A stretch of 64,000 nucleotides of DNA, from contig JAIUPL010000024.1 in assembly GCA_020160935.1 (NCBI GenBank), positions 25,458 to 89,457 on the forward strand. The letters are read 5' to 3'. Source of the DNA: Bacteroidota bacterium (lineage in GTDB: Bacteria > Bacteroidota > Bacteroidia > Chitinophagales > Saprospiraceae). The position numbers and the translations under genes are program-made. The notes under the pieces are model-generated. The model saw only the letters and a program-made list of their open reading frames with translations, searched no databases and was not told the origin of the DNA. Shown here one piece after another: positions 8,381 to 17,853 of the stretch. The first letter of the stretch is position 1. Every line of letters starts with the position of its first letter.

Positions 8381-9208
8381 CTACTTCAGTTTTCCCCGCC
8401 ACTCCTCAATCGCTTCCTTGATCCGCTCGGCGCGGTTTTCCGGGTCGGGGTGGGTGCTTTGAAACTCGGGGGTGCGGTTGGGCCCCGCGGCTTGCTTCAG
8501 AATTTCCATCACACTGATGAGGTGTTCGGGGTCGTAGCCCGATTCGAGCATAAAACGAACGCCGAGGTTATCGCTCTGCAGTTCCTGATCGCGGCCGTAT
8601 TTCAGAGAAATCATATTGGCCACGGCCTGGGCGATGTAGGCCGAATTGGGGTTCGAGGGATCATAAGTGGCCATGGTGGCAGCCCCTGTAAGTCCTTGAG
8701 CCAGTTCCATTTGCGCCATTTTTTCGGCACTGTGGCGCGCTACTACGTGGCCCACTTCGTGGCCGAGTACCCCTGCCAGCATATCCTTGTCGAGGCTGCG
8801 GCCATCGGAGGTGAGGCGGTACAACAGGGCTTCCGTGATAAAAATCTGGCCACCGGGCAGTGCAAAAGCGTTGATTGTTTGCTGGTCGGCAAGCAGGTGG
8901 AAATCGTATTGGTAAGGCGTTTTGGAAGCCGCCGAATTGCGTACGACATCATTGCCGACCTGTTTGACGATGGCAGCAGCCTGTTGATCGCGGCTAAGAC
9001 CGCCAAATTCCTGCGCCATTTCGGGTGCGCTCTGCAGCCCCATGGCAATTTCCTGCTCGGGCGACATGGAAATATGCTGTGTTTCTCCAGTGATGTCATT
9101 CACACTGCTTTGTCCGTAATATTTAAACAGGGCAAATGCAGCCATCACGGCAGCGATGATAAGGGTAGGAGGGATGCGGAAACCACCGCTTGGACGTTCG
9201 CCTGACAT
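8381..9208 (-). CDS. M48 family zinc metalloprotease, membrane anchored
   Basis: The 275-residue protein has one N-terminal membrane helix (about residues 14-28) and then an M48 peptidase domain. Zinc ligands are seen in H150-E151-xx-H154 (LGHEVGHVVARHS) with the third ligand Glu209 in DQELQSDNLG. The C-terminal TPEFQSTHPDPENRAERIK is the usual end of BepA/YfgC/LoiP-like proteases, which degrade misfolded envelope proteins. The periplasmic orientation is inferred from the single N-terminal helix. There is no operon partner: the gene faces arginine deiminase, and upstream lies a 270-base gap (9209-9481) with no recognisable feature. Confidence 0.92.
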   Translation of the reverse strand: MSGERPSGGFRIPPTLIIAAVMAAFALFKYYGQSSVNDITGETQHISMSPEQEIAMGLQSAPEMAQEFGGLSRDQQAAAIVKQVGNDVVRNSAASKTPYQYDFHLLADQQTINAFALPGGQIFITEALLYRLTSDGRSLDKDMLAGVLGHEVGHVVARHSAEKMAQMELAQGLTGAATMATYDPSNPNSAYIAQAVANMISLKYGRDQELQSDNLGVRFMLESGYDPEHLISVMEILKQAAGPNRTPEFQSTHPDPENRAERIKEAIEEWRGKLK

Positions 9209-9481
9209 AAGTTTTTCGTTTTGAATGGTTTATGAATTGCGATGTTTGGAATGGGCTATTTTACTCGTGTCAAAATATGACTTTTTCCGGAAAAGCGGCC
9301 CGGAGCGGTATTTAAACTGCAAAAGAGGTGTTTGGTCACATCAGGTGCGAAGAGTGTCAAATAACGAGTAAATGTGATTTGAACACCCAACCAATTAGCG
9401 CTGCTTTCCTGTCATTTCAAGTGTTTATGGAAGAGTACTGCAGGCTATATCCAACATTCTTCTAACGACTAAAAATTGGCT

Positions 9482-9844
9482 ATGAAAACATTGCGTATCA
9501 TCCCGGCAGTGCTGCTGGGAGCAGTTTGTGTGTGTGCCTGTCAGCACAAGGAAGACATGGCTCCTGCACCCGAGAAATATTTTCCACGTGTAAAAACCAT
9601 CATTACCAATAACTGCCTGAGTTGTCACAGCGCTGTTAACGGCACCTGGCAAGGACGTCCTACATCGTTTGATACCGATGAAGAAATTGTAGCAGCCAAT
9701 GCCAGTATCAAAGCCTCGGTAGCCGACCCTGCGTCGCCCGGCCCTTTCGGCAACAAACGTATGCCGGTCAATGGGGAACTGTCCTCGGAAGAAATTGCCA
9801 CGATTGTTACCTGGCTGGAGAAAGGCGGGCGCTCTACAGACTGA
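9482..9844 (+). CDS. Small mono-haem c-type cytochrome lipoprotein
   Basis: The 120-residue product (start at MKTLRIIPAV; another ATG lies two codons upstream) has a lipoprotein signal ending in a Cys-rich VCVCAC stretch. One haem site, CLSCH, lies in TNNCLSCHSAV. A C-terminal GNKRMPVNGELSSEEI supplies the likely methionine ligand, and the final TIVTWLEKGG is the last helix of small cytochromes. It probably carries electrons at the outer face of the inner membrane or on the outer membrane. It lies 134 bases ahead of a second cytochrome lipoprotein on the same strand, so the two may form an operon. Confidence 0.88.
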   Translation: MKTLRIIPAVLLGAVCVCACQHKEDMAPAPEKYFPRVKTIITNNCLSCHSAVNGTWQGRPTSFDTDEEIVAANASIKASVADPASPGPFGNKRMPVNGELSSEEIATIVTWLEKGGRSTD

Positions 9845-9978
9845 ACCGTTGCGGTTTCATGAATTAAAAAAGGAAATTCAACCTGATTTTCTGGAAGTTA
9901 TGCTATGTAAATACCATTTTTGTGCGAAGTAAAAGGAGGCTTTCTGAATTTACTGAACAACCTAAATGCATACTTTCC

Positions 9979-10563
9979 ATGAAAAGAATCACCCTGCTTG
10001 CAACAGGCACACTGCTGGTATTTCTCTTTATACAGTGCGCGCAGCATACTGAAAAACCCAAAAATGACACTCCTGAACCTCCAACTGCTGCTGTCGACGA
10101 CGTTAAGCGCGGCGAATACCTCGTACAAACCATGGGTTGCAATGATTGCCATTCGCCCAAGATCATGACCCCGCAAGGCCCTGCACCCGATCCCAAACGA
10201 CTGCTTTCCGGGCACCCTTCGGATGAAGTGCTGGCGCCCATCGCTGATAAAAACGTGCTCAAAGGGTACGCCCTGTTTTCGATGGGACTCACTGCCGGTA
10301 TCGGCCCCTGGGGTACCACTTACGCCGCCAACCTCACGCCCGACGAAACAGGCCTGGGCAACTGGACGCTCGAACAATTCGGCAAAGCCGTACGTCAGGG
10401 CAAATCCAAAGGTATGGACAATGGCAGAATGCTGCTGCCGCCCATGCCCTGGCAAAACCTCGTGAACCTCAGCGACGCCGACCTGAAAGCCATCTGGGCG
10501 TACCTGCGTTCCATTCCACCCGTGAAAAACGTGGTGCCGGCGCCTGTGCCACCGGCCAGATAG
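9979..10563 (+). CDS. Mono-haem c-type cytochrome lipoprotein
   Basis: The start at 9979 gives 194 residues with a lipoprotein signal peptide (MKRITLLATGTLLVFLFIQC). The haem site is in MGCNDCHSPKIM. Family features include RGEYLVQTMGCNDCH at the start of the domain and DADLKAIWAYLRSIPPVKN at its end, as in cytochromes of dehydrogenase and membrane-bound electron transfer systems. The central QFGKAVRQGKSKGMDNGRM contains the probable axial methionine. The frame opens 19 codons upstream without signal-peptide character. No dehydrogenase is adjacent, so the donor is unknown. Confidence 0.88.
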   Translation: MKRITLLATGTLLVFLFIQCAQHTEKPKNDTPEPPTAAVDDVKRGEYLVQTMGCNDCHSPKIMTPQGPAPDPKRLLSGHPSDEVLAPIADKNVLKGYALFSMGLTAGIGPWGTTYAANLTPDETGLGNWTLEQFGKAVRQGKSKGMDNGRMLLPPMPWQNLVNLSDADLKAIWAYLRSIPPVKNVVPAPVPPAR

Positions 10564-10633
10564 TCGAACAGAAACGATGGTGTCACGCAGCACATATTTC
10601 CGCCTCCTTTTCTGCTCTGATTGACACATGCAC

Positions 10634-10744
10634 GTGTACGCTACGCCCTGTGCCCTTTGTGAAACCCTGGTGGTCTTCGTGGTAAAAAATTTAACCACAA
10701 GGGACAAAAAGGGTGGCACAAGGGGCGCAAAGCGCAGCGTACAC
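10634..10744. repeat. Long inverted repeat, CTTTGTG family, inward topology (copy 2)
   Basis: The outer words GTGTACGCTACGCC and GCGCAGCGTACAC pair, as do TTTGTGAAACCCTGG and its weaker complement, around a TTAA loop near 10690. Copies 1, 5 and 7 of the family (1291, 21327, 29612) share this layout. It occupies the middle of the 328-base gap between the cytochrome gene and a T9SS protein. A TATCTTTC near 10840 may be the -7 element of the next gene. Confidence 0.88.
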
Positions 10745-10891
10745 AAACTATTAAATTCGTTTTTCCCCGGTTCCGTACCACCTCGCCGGGTTAAAAAAAT
10801 GCTAAAGTCGAACTTCTGACACGCCCATACCAACGCCCGTATCTTTCCCGTCCGTCTTGGAAGTGTTGATCAAATAATTCAATGACTTTCC

Positions 10892-12559
10892 ATGAAAATG
10901 AATACCCTCGTCTTCCGCATTGCATTACTCGCCCTGCCGCTTACATCAACTGCACAAGCCTGGAAATGGGCCGAGAGTCTCGGAACACCCAATAATGCGA
11001 CCGTTATCAAAAATATTCGCCCTTACACAGGCGCTCAGGCACTGGTGTTCGGTTCGTTCGCGGCGCCATCGCTCACCCTTGGCAGCCATATGGTTGGGAA
11101 TGCCGGTCAGGACGATGGTTTTATTGCCATTGCCGACGATACCGGCCAATACACCTGGGCGGCAGCGTTCGGCGGCGCCGGGCTAGACTATGCAGTCGAT
11201 GCCGCTGCCGGCGCTGGAGGCGAACTGGTGGTAGCGGGTACTTTCACCAGCATTGCGCTGACAATCGGAAGCACAACCCTGCCGAACAATGGAGAAACAG
11301 ATGCTTTTCTGGCCAAATACAACGCCGATCACTCCCTTGCCTGGGCCCACAACATCGGTACGGCCAACATCGATGAAGTGAGCGCCGTGGTGATGGATGC
11401 TGCCGGAAATGCGTATGTGTCGGGACAGGAAATCGACAAGTTTACCCTGACGACCAAACACGTTTTTCTGAGAAAATACAACGCTTCCGGCACGCTGGTC
11501 TGGGAAAAAAAAGGAACGCAGCAAGGCGGCATCCTGCAATCCACCGCTCTGTGCATCGATGCCGATCAGGCGGTGTATCTGGGCGGCTCCTTATATGGAA
11601 CCGTCACGTTCGACAATATCAACCTGACGAGCGAATGGAGTTATGCCGCTTTTATCGTGAAATACAATGCCGCCGGCGCCATTCTCGACACGCTTACCAA
11701 TACCAACATCGATCGATTCAACAGCATGCAGGCGCATGGAGATCATATTTACGCCTGCGCTGAACGGGTCAACTGGGCCATCGGTTGGGGCTGGCCACTG
11801 TCTGATTCAAAAATTCAGGTGTTCCAGTTCAACACCGATCTTCAACAAATTTGGGAAAAATCTGCAGGCGGCGAATCGCCTTCCCAGAGCCTCGATATTG
11901 CCCGAAGCATGAGTGTTGACAATGAGGGCAATGCGTACGTAACGGGCTATTTCTTTAGCGATACGCTGCATTTCGCAGGCCAGGCTTTGCCCAACCTGTT
12001 CAACATACACTACTATTACCCGCAAATTTTTGTCCTCAAATATGCCGCAGACGGCACGGAACTTTGGGGCAAATCGTACGGCGGCATCCACACCGATGTG
12101 GGCATGGGCATTTATGCTTTTGGCGAGGACCAGTTTTTCCTGGGTGGTCATTTCGACTCCGATCCTTTGGCTTTCGGCGACTACGAACTGCACAACACGG
12201 GCACGCTCGATTCGATGTACGTGCACCTGCGCCCTTCCCGTTTTCTGCGCAAAACGATGGGTTTTCTCAGCGTTTTTGATAAAAATGTGAGCAGCACCTT
12301 GCCGGAGCCTTCCTTGCAAGAAGTGGCTGTTTTTCCCAATCCGGCTTCCACTCAGATCACTATTCGCCTGAAATCGCCGGCAAATTCTTCAGTTCAACTT
12401 CAGATCAGAACCTCGGACGGGCGTGTGGTGCGGCAACATGAATATGGCAGCACGTCGCTCGAAATGCGGGAAGACGTCAGTTGCCTGATGCCGGGGATTT
12501 ACTTTGTTACATTGCAGACAGCAGGCGGTGCTGCTTCCGGAAAATTTGTAAAGTGGTGA
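10892..12559 (+). CDS. SBBP-repeat protein with T9SS sorting domain
   Basis: The 555-residue protein has a Sec signal peptide (FRIALLALPLTSTAQA). About 430 residues follow with repeated motifs of the SBBP/beta-propeller type, for example DAAGNAYVSGQE, DADQAVYLGGSL and DNEGNAYVTGYFF, each followed by aromatic beta strands. The last ~80 residues (VAVFPNPASTQITIRL to GIYFVTLQTAGGAASGKFVKW) form a type A T9SS C-terminal domain. The protein is therefore expected to be exported through the type IX system to the cell surface or medium. No enzymatic motif is seen. The ATG at 10892 is chosen; a second at 10898 is equally possible. Confidence 0.88.
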   Translation: MKMNTLVFRIALLALPLTSTAQAWKWAESLGTPNNATVIKNIRPYTGAQALVFGSFAAPSLTLGSHMVGNAGQDDGFIAIADDTGQYTWAAAFGGAGLDYAVDAAAGAGGELVVAGTFTSIALTIGSTTLPNNGETDAFLAKYNADHSLAWAHNIGTANIDEVSAVVMDAAGNAYVSGQEIDKFTLTTKHVFLRKYNASGTLVWEKKGTQQGGILQSTALCIDADQAVYLGGSLYGTVTFDNINLTSEWSYAAFIVKYNAAGAILDTLTNTNIDRFNSMQAHGDHIYACAERVNWAIGWGWPLSDSKIQVFQFNTDLQQIWEKSAGGESPSQSLDIARSMSVDNEGNAYVTGYFFSDTLHFAGQALPNLFNIHYYYPQIFVLKYAADGTELWGKSYGGIHTDVGMGIYAFGEDQFFLGGHFDSDPLAFGDYELHNTGTLDSMYVHLRPSRFLRKTMGFLSVFDKNVSSTLPEPSLQEVAVFPNPASTQITIRLKSPANSSVQLQIRTSDGRVVRQHEYGSTSLEMREDVSCLMPGIYFVTLQTAGGAASGKFVKW

Positions 12560-12619
12560 GTTTTTAACACGAGGTTCTTTTTAACACAAAGGTTTTTTAC
12601 CACAAAGTTTTTTACCGCG

Positions 12620-12753
12620 AAGATTTTTTTACCACAAAGGACACCAAGGTTTCACAAAGGACACAAGGGGTTGCACAAAGAACACAAAGTATTGTATTTG
12701 AACTCTTTGTGTCCTTTGTGAAACCTTGGTGTCCTTTGTGGTAAAAAAATCTT
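12620..12753. repeat. Long inverted repeat, CTTTGTG family, outward topology (copy 3)
   Basis: The left arm carries TACCACAAAGGACACC and AAGGTTTCACAAAGG, the right arm its complement, with the loop word AAAGTATTGTATTTG in between. Compared with copies at 1291, 10634, 21327 and 29612, the unit is turned inside out: the (T)TACCAC end faces outward. Flanking bases 12563-12619 hold further degenerate copies of the ACCACAAAG word. It separates two T9SS cargo genes. Confidence 0.88.
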
Positions 12754-12813
12754 CGTGGTAAAAAAACAATAAAACCTCCGTGTTTAAACCTCCCCCTCAA
12801 ATCAATACAACCT

Positions 12814-15800
12814 ATGCTCATGTTTTCCAGCACCCGTATACACCTGGCCGTTTTGTCAATTGCGGCGCTCTTCGCCTTGCCATCAGCCAGCGCCCAGATA
12901 CAGATCAACGAACTGCTGGCCGTCAATTCCACCATCGCCAGCGACCCCGATTTTGGCGAGTTTTCCGATTATGCTGAATTGATCAACAATACTGCTGTAC
13001 CCATCGACCTGGGCGGCTACACCCTCAGCGACGACCCGGCAGAAACGGATAAATGGGCGCTGCCGGCACTGACGCTCCAACCCGGTGAACTCCTGCTCGT
13101 CTGGACCGACGGGCAGGACAAACGGCCCGGCGACACGGCTTTTGTGGCCTACAAAAACGCCACTGCCACGATGAGCGCTTTGCATGCCGGTTTCCGCCTG
13201 AGCGGCGACGGCGAATACCTGGGCCTGTACAACCCGCAGGGCAATTTGATGGATGAGATCACCTATTGCGTGCAGGCAGGCGATGTGTCGTACGGGCGCA
13301 GCACGGCTAATCCTTCACAATGGATTTATTTCGGCGAACCAACGCCCGGCGCTGCCAACTCGCCCTTTGGCTCGGCTTCCATGGAAACGCCGGGAACACC
13401 CGTTTTTTCACTCGCGGAAGGATTTTATGACACCCCGCAAATGCTGCACCTGAGTACGCAGGAGCCGGGCGCAGTGATCCGATACACATTCGATGGGACG
13501 ACACCCAATGCTGCGTCGCCAGTTTTCAGCACCGATATTCCGATCAGCCTCAACCTCTCCATCAAAGCGCGGCTGTATGTGCCGGGTAAAATGCCGGGCA
13601 AGGTGATCACCAAATCCTTTTTTATCAACGAGAACAAGCAAATGCCGGTGCTCTCGATCACCTCCAATGCCGCCAATCTGTACGGCTTTGATTTCGGTAT
13701 CCTGCAAAATGCCATCAAAGACCGGGAAGTGCCTGCCACCATCGAGTACTTCGAGCCGGGCACGGGTGAACGCGCCTTCCTTTCCGGAGTTGGGCTGCGG
13801 GTGTTTGGCAGTTCGATTTACAACTTACCGCAGCGCCCCATTTCCGTGCGTTTCAAGGAAAAATACGGCGACGAAGTGCTGAAATATCCTTTGTTCGAGG
13901 GAAAATCCATTCCGCGTTACACCTCGTTTTTGCTGCGCAATGGCGGCAATGATTTCAACACCGCCTATTTCCGCGACGGACTGGGCGTACACCTCGTTAA
14001 AGGAAAAATGGACATCGATTACCAGGATTACAAACCCTGTATTGTGTTCATCAATGGCGCGTACAACGGCATTTACGAACTCCGCGAACGCCTCGACGAG
14101 CAGTACATCAGCAGCAACCACGAAATCAACGCCGACAACCTCGATTACCTCGAAGACAGCCTGCAAGTGGTGGCAGGAGACGCGTACGACTTCGAGGATC
14201 TGATGCATTTTGTACAGCAACACGACCTGAGCGATTCCGCTACATTCGCCCGGGTTGCTGCCCGCATCGACCTCAGCGAACTCAGTAACTACCTGATTCT
14301 CAGGTCGTTCATCGGCTATCAAATTGCCGACCTCAACAACCACTACTGGCGCAACCGCGACAACCAAGGCAAATGGCGCTGGGTGGCGGCCGACCTCGAA
14401 CATGCTTTCGGGCAACTCGGCGGCGACCCCTACACAGACAATACCATCGCCAAACTCGCCGGAATAGCGGGCAACCTGCCGGACTGGTCGACGCTGATGT
14501 TCAAGCGCCTGCTGCAAAACCCCGGCTTCCGCGACGAATTTATTCAGCGCTCTGCTGCTTACCTGAACACGATTTTTCAGCCTTCCAGTACGCTCCAAAC
14601 CGTTGACAGCCTGAAAAACCTCCTGCAACCACAGATGCCCAGGCACATCGGGTGCTGGCATTCGCCGCCGTCTATGGCCGTGTGGCAGGGGAATGTCGGC
14701 ATGCTGAAAACTTTTTTGCAAAACCGCCCCGCGTTTTACCGCCAGCACCTGAGCAATTTATTTGGAAAACAGGACAGCGCGCAAGTGTCGCTGCACATCG
14801 TCGGGCAAGGCAAGGTGCTGCTCAGCGGCGTGGCATTTTCCGAAAACATGCAGGGGCCATTTTTCAAAAATACCCACATCAAACTGCAAGCCCTGCCTGC
14901 GCCCGGCCACCGCTTTGTGGGCTGGCAGGGTGTGAGCGGCAATGGCGAATATGCCGACCTGACGCCTGTGGGCGACACGGCTTTCACGGCCATTTTTGAG
15001 CAAATACCAAATATCAGCATCATTCCGCCCCTGATTTCGGCCGATACCACTTTGGCCGCTGCTGCATCTCCCTGGTTTGGTTTTGATGACGTGACGGTGC
15101 TGCCCGGCGCTCGCCTGCGAGTGGAAGCAGGCGCCACGCTGCTGCTGAGCGACGGCGTTTGTTTGGATGTGCAGGGCGGATTGCGGCTGGAAGGCACCGC
15201 CAGTCAGCATGTGCGCATACAACCCGACCCCTTGCCTTCGGCGCGGCGTTCGTACTACGGACAGTCGGGTTTTTGGGGCAGCATCCAGGCCGAAGAACCG
15301 ACGGACAGCGTGGTGATTCGGTATGCCGACCTGCGGGGCGGTAGTTTCGGGCGCGACCGCAGCCGCCATTTTTCTACGATTTCCGCGTACGATTGTCCGC
15401 TGTGGGTGGAACATTCGACCATTTCGGAGGGCAAAGCGCCGCTCATCGCCCGGGGCGGCAGCGCTTACATCGGGTACTCCGAATTTCACACTTTTGTCAG
15501 TTGCAATGGTTTTGTCAGCCTGTACGACATGGACGCGCCGCTGATCGAACATTGTGTGTTTGCCGGAAACCGCGCCATCAACACCGACGGCATCGACATC
15601 AAGGGCGTGACGAACGGCATCGTGCGCCAAAACCACGTGTACGGCTTCCTCGGCTCCAACTGCGACGCGATCGACCTCGGTATTTACACGGAAAACTGCC
15701 TTGTGGAGCAAAATATCGTACACGACTGCTCGGATAAGGGCATTTCTATCGGCTCGCAATCGGACGCGCTCGTTCGCCGAAACGTGATATACGACTGCGA

Positions 15801-17388
15801 CCTCGGCGTGGCCGTAAAAGACAGCCTGGCAGTAGCGCACATCGACCAGAACACGTTTTATGGCAACCGGCAGGCGGTGTCCTGTTATGAAAAAAGCGCC
15901 CTGCGCGGCGGTGGCAAGGCTTTTGTGAAAAACACGATTTTGTCGACCTCCACGGAGGCGAGCGTTTATTTCGACGCAAAATCCAGCGTGGAGACCAGTT
16001 ATTCGCTTTCCGACCGCGAGGTGCTGCCTGGAACAGGCAATCTGCACACCGATCCGGCGCTCGTGTTTCCGTCTGCGGGCAATTTCGAACTTGCGCCCGG
16101 CTCGCCTTGCATCGACAGCGGCGATCAGTCCTCACCCGACGACCCCGACGGCAGTCAGGCGGATATGGGCGCGTACTACACCCATTCGGGAGCGTCCGCG
16201 CTGACGCTGCACATCAACGAATTTCAATACCACCCGCCGTTCAACTACCCCACGGGCGACTGGGTGGAACTATACAACCGAACCGAACTACCCATCGACC
16301 TCACGGGCTGGCGTATGGCGCAGGGACTGAACGAGTTGGTGTTTCCGGAAAATACGACCGTGCAGCCGGGTGCTTACCTCGTGGTGTGTCAGGATACGGC
16401 GCAATTCCGCCTGTTTTATGCCCATTCGGCCCCACTGGCAGGTAATTTCCACTTCGATCTGGACAACAAAGCCGGAAAAATTGCCCTGTACGACTCCTCC
16501 GGAACGCTGGTTCACAGCGCGCGCTACGCCGACACGCGCCCCTGGCCGCCGCTGGCCGACGGTTTAGGCGCTACCGTGGAACTGGAACAAAACGCCGCCG
16601 GCAACCTGCCCACCGACTGGCGCGAAAGCCATGTGCTGCTGGGCACGCCTGGCTTGCCGAACAGCCTCCCGCCCGATGTGTCGGCGCTGTTTGTCAACGA
16701 AATTTTGGCCTCCAACACCCAGTCGCTCCCCGACGAGCAGGGCGCATACGACGACTGGTTTGAACTGTACAATGCTTCCGACGACTCGCTGAACGTGGGC
16801 GGCCTGTGCTTCACCGACAATGTGACCGAGCCTTGCCGCTGGCAGGCGCCTATGCATTTCCCCGACCTGACTACGTTGCCGCCGCACGGCTTCCTGCTGC
16901 TCTGGGCCGACGGGCAGCCGGGACAGGGCCCTTTGCACGCAGACTTCAAACTGAGCGCAGCCGGCGAAACGGTGGCCATTTTTCAGCGCAGCGGTTTCGG
17001 CTATGCCGAACAGGAACGCCTGAACTTCGGCCCGCAAACGCCTGATATTTCCCGAGGCCGCTACCCCGACGGCAGCGCAGATATTCGTTTTATGCTGCCC
17101 ACGCCCGGCGCGACGAATGTCGCTTCGGGCACGGCCGAGCCGCCGCCGCTGCCCCTGGAACTGTACCCGAATCCTTTTTCGGAATGGTTGTTTGTCAGCA
17201 CCGAAACCGTAGAAAAACCTTACCGCCTGACCCTGCTGAATGCGCAGGGTCAGGTGGTGTACCGGGCCGAGGGGCTGCGGGATGAGCAGGCGCGGATACA
17301 TCGGGGCGGACTGCCGGCGGGGGTGTATTGGGTGGTGGTGTTGGATGGGAAAGGGAGAAGGTATGGGGGGAAAGTGGAGGCGGATTGA
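12814..17388 (+). CDS. CotH-kinase / lamin-tail / beta-helix multidomain surface protein with T9SS domain
   Basis: The 1524-residue protein has a signal peptide to about residue 28. Then follow, in order: a lamin-tail domain (IQINELLAV..., about 29-165); a chitobiase/hexosaminidase C-terminal-like domain (GAVIRYTFDGTTPN, about 190-265); a CotH kinase domain (about 275-640; FLLRNGGNDF, YNGIYELRERLDEQYI, WRWVAADLEHAFG); an InlB B-repeat-like segment (about 655-735; GHRFVGWQGVSG); a right-handed parallel beta-helix (about 740-1110); two more lamin-tail domains (about 1130 and 1290, LHINEFQY and LFVNEILAS); and a T9SS domain from about 1445 (LELYPNPFSEWLFV). CotH proteins phosphorylate spore-coat proteins in Bacillus; their role in Bacteroidota is not established. 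A second ATG at 12820 is possible. Confidence 0.92.
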   Translation: MLMFSSTRIHLAVLSIAALFALPSASAQIQINELLAVNSTIASDPDFGEFSDYAELINNTAVPIDLGGYTLSDDPAETDKWALPALTLQPGELLLVWTDGQDKRPGDTAFVAYKNATATMSALHAGFRLSGDGEYLGLYNPQGNLMDEITYCVQAGDVSYGRSTANPSQWIYFGEPTPGAANSPFGSASMETPGTPVFSLAEGFYDTPQMLHLSTQEPGAVIRYTFDGTTPNAASPVFSTDIPISLNLSIKARLYVPGKMPGKVITKSFFINENKQMPVLSITSNAANLYGFDFGILQNAIKDREVPATIEYFEPGTGERAFLSGVGLRVFGSSIYNLPQRPISVRFKEKYGDEVLKYPLFEGKSIPRYTSFLLRNGGNDFNTAYFRDGLGVHLVKGKMDIDYQDYKPCIVFINGAYNGIYELRERLDEQYISSNHEINADNLDYLEDSLQVVAGDAYDFEDLMHFVQQHDLSDSATFARVAARIDLSELSNYLILRSFIGYQIADLNNHYWRNRDNQGKWRWVAADLEHAFGQLGGDPYTDNTIAKLAGIAGNLPDWSTLMFKRLLQNPGFRDEFIQRSAAYLNTIFQPSSTLQTVDSLKNLLQPQMPRHIGCWHSPPSMAVWQGNVGMLKTFLQNRPAFYRQHLSNLFGKQDSAQVSLHIVGQGKVLLSGVAFSENMQGPFFKNTHIKLQALPAPGHRFVGWQGVSGNGEYADLTPVGDTAFTAIFEQIPNISIIPPLISADTTLAAAASPWFGFDDVTVLPGARLRVEAGATLLLSDGVCLDVQGGLRLEGTASQHVRIQPDPLPSARRSYYGQSGFWGSIQAEEPTDSVVIRYADLRGGSFGRDRSRHFSTISAYDCPLWVEHSTISEGKAPLIARGGSAYIGYSEFHTFVSCNGFVSLYDMDAPLIEHCVFAGNRAINTDGIDIKGVTNGIVRQNHVYGFLGSNCDAIDLGIYTENCLVEQNIVHDCSDKGISIGSQSDALVRRNVIYDCDLGVAVKDSLAVAHIDQNTFYGNRQAVSCYEKSALRGGGKAFVKNTILSTSTEASVYFDAKSSVETSYSLSDREVLPGTGNLHTDPALVFPSAGNFELAPGSPCIDSGDQSSPDDPDGSQADMGAYYTHSGASALTLHINEFQYHPPFNYPTGDWVELYNRTELPIDLTGWRMAQGLNELVFPENTTVQPGAYLVVCQDTAQFRLFYAHSAPLAGNFHFDLDNKAGKIALYDSSGTLVHSARYADTRPWPPLADGLGATVELEQNAAGNLPTDWRESHVLLGTPGLPNSLPPDVSALFVNEILASNTQSLPDEQGAYDDWFELYNASDDSLNVGGLCFTDNVTEPCRWQAPMHFPDLTTLPPHGFLLLWADGQPGQGPLHADFKLSAAGETVAIFQRSGFGYAEQERLNFGPQTPDISRGRYPDGSADIRFMLPTPGATNVASGTAEPPPLPLELYPNPFSEWLFVSTETVEKPYRLTLLNAQGQVVYRAEGLRDEQARIHRGGLPAGVYWVVVLDGKGRRYGGKVEAD

Positions 17389-17853
17389 ACAGGATTTTTG
17401 GGATTGGAAGGATTAGAAGGATTTCCGTTTAGATGTCTAAAATTTATCCAATATAGAGTATACACATATTGTACTCTGCCGTTTTTTGTTGTGCCGTAGC
17501 CGTTAGCCGATACCATGATTGCCAAGGGCGAAGGGGTGGTGGTGGTATGGACTTTAGTCCGTCGGGACAGCGCCATTTATGGCGCAAAAAGTATTATTTT
17601 TTTTGTGGGCGCCATAAATGGCGCTGTCCCGACGGACTAAAGTCCATACTACCACCCCTTTGCCCTTGGCAATACTCGCAATTATGGCCCCTGTTGGCAT
17701 GCTTGCAAAGGTTATGAACTGAACTGACTAAATCGAAGTCTGTTTGTCCCGCATAGGGTACAATATGCGACAGTCATTTTATCCAATTTTAAAATTTGTC
17801 GACATCAAATTGGGAATCCTTCTAATCCCTTCAATCCTGATAATCCTGTTCAA
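17385..17853. repeat. Nested palindromic element filling a convergent intergenic gap
   Basis: The outer arms (17385-17430 and 17810-17853) carry degenerate GGATTAGAAGGATT-like words and pair with each other; weaker homology continues inward through a GATGTC word and a CATATTGTAC word. Inside lies a second, near-perfect palindrome at 17518-17673 with CGGGACAGCGCCATTTATGG and its complement around a poly-T loop. The outer arms overlap the stop codons of the CotH gene (17386-17388) and the TPR gene (17850-17852). The ~460-base gap holds no convincing gene; small frames here are by-products of the repeats. Confidence 0.88.
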
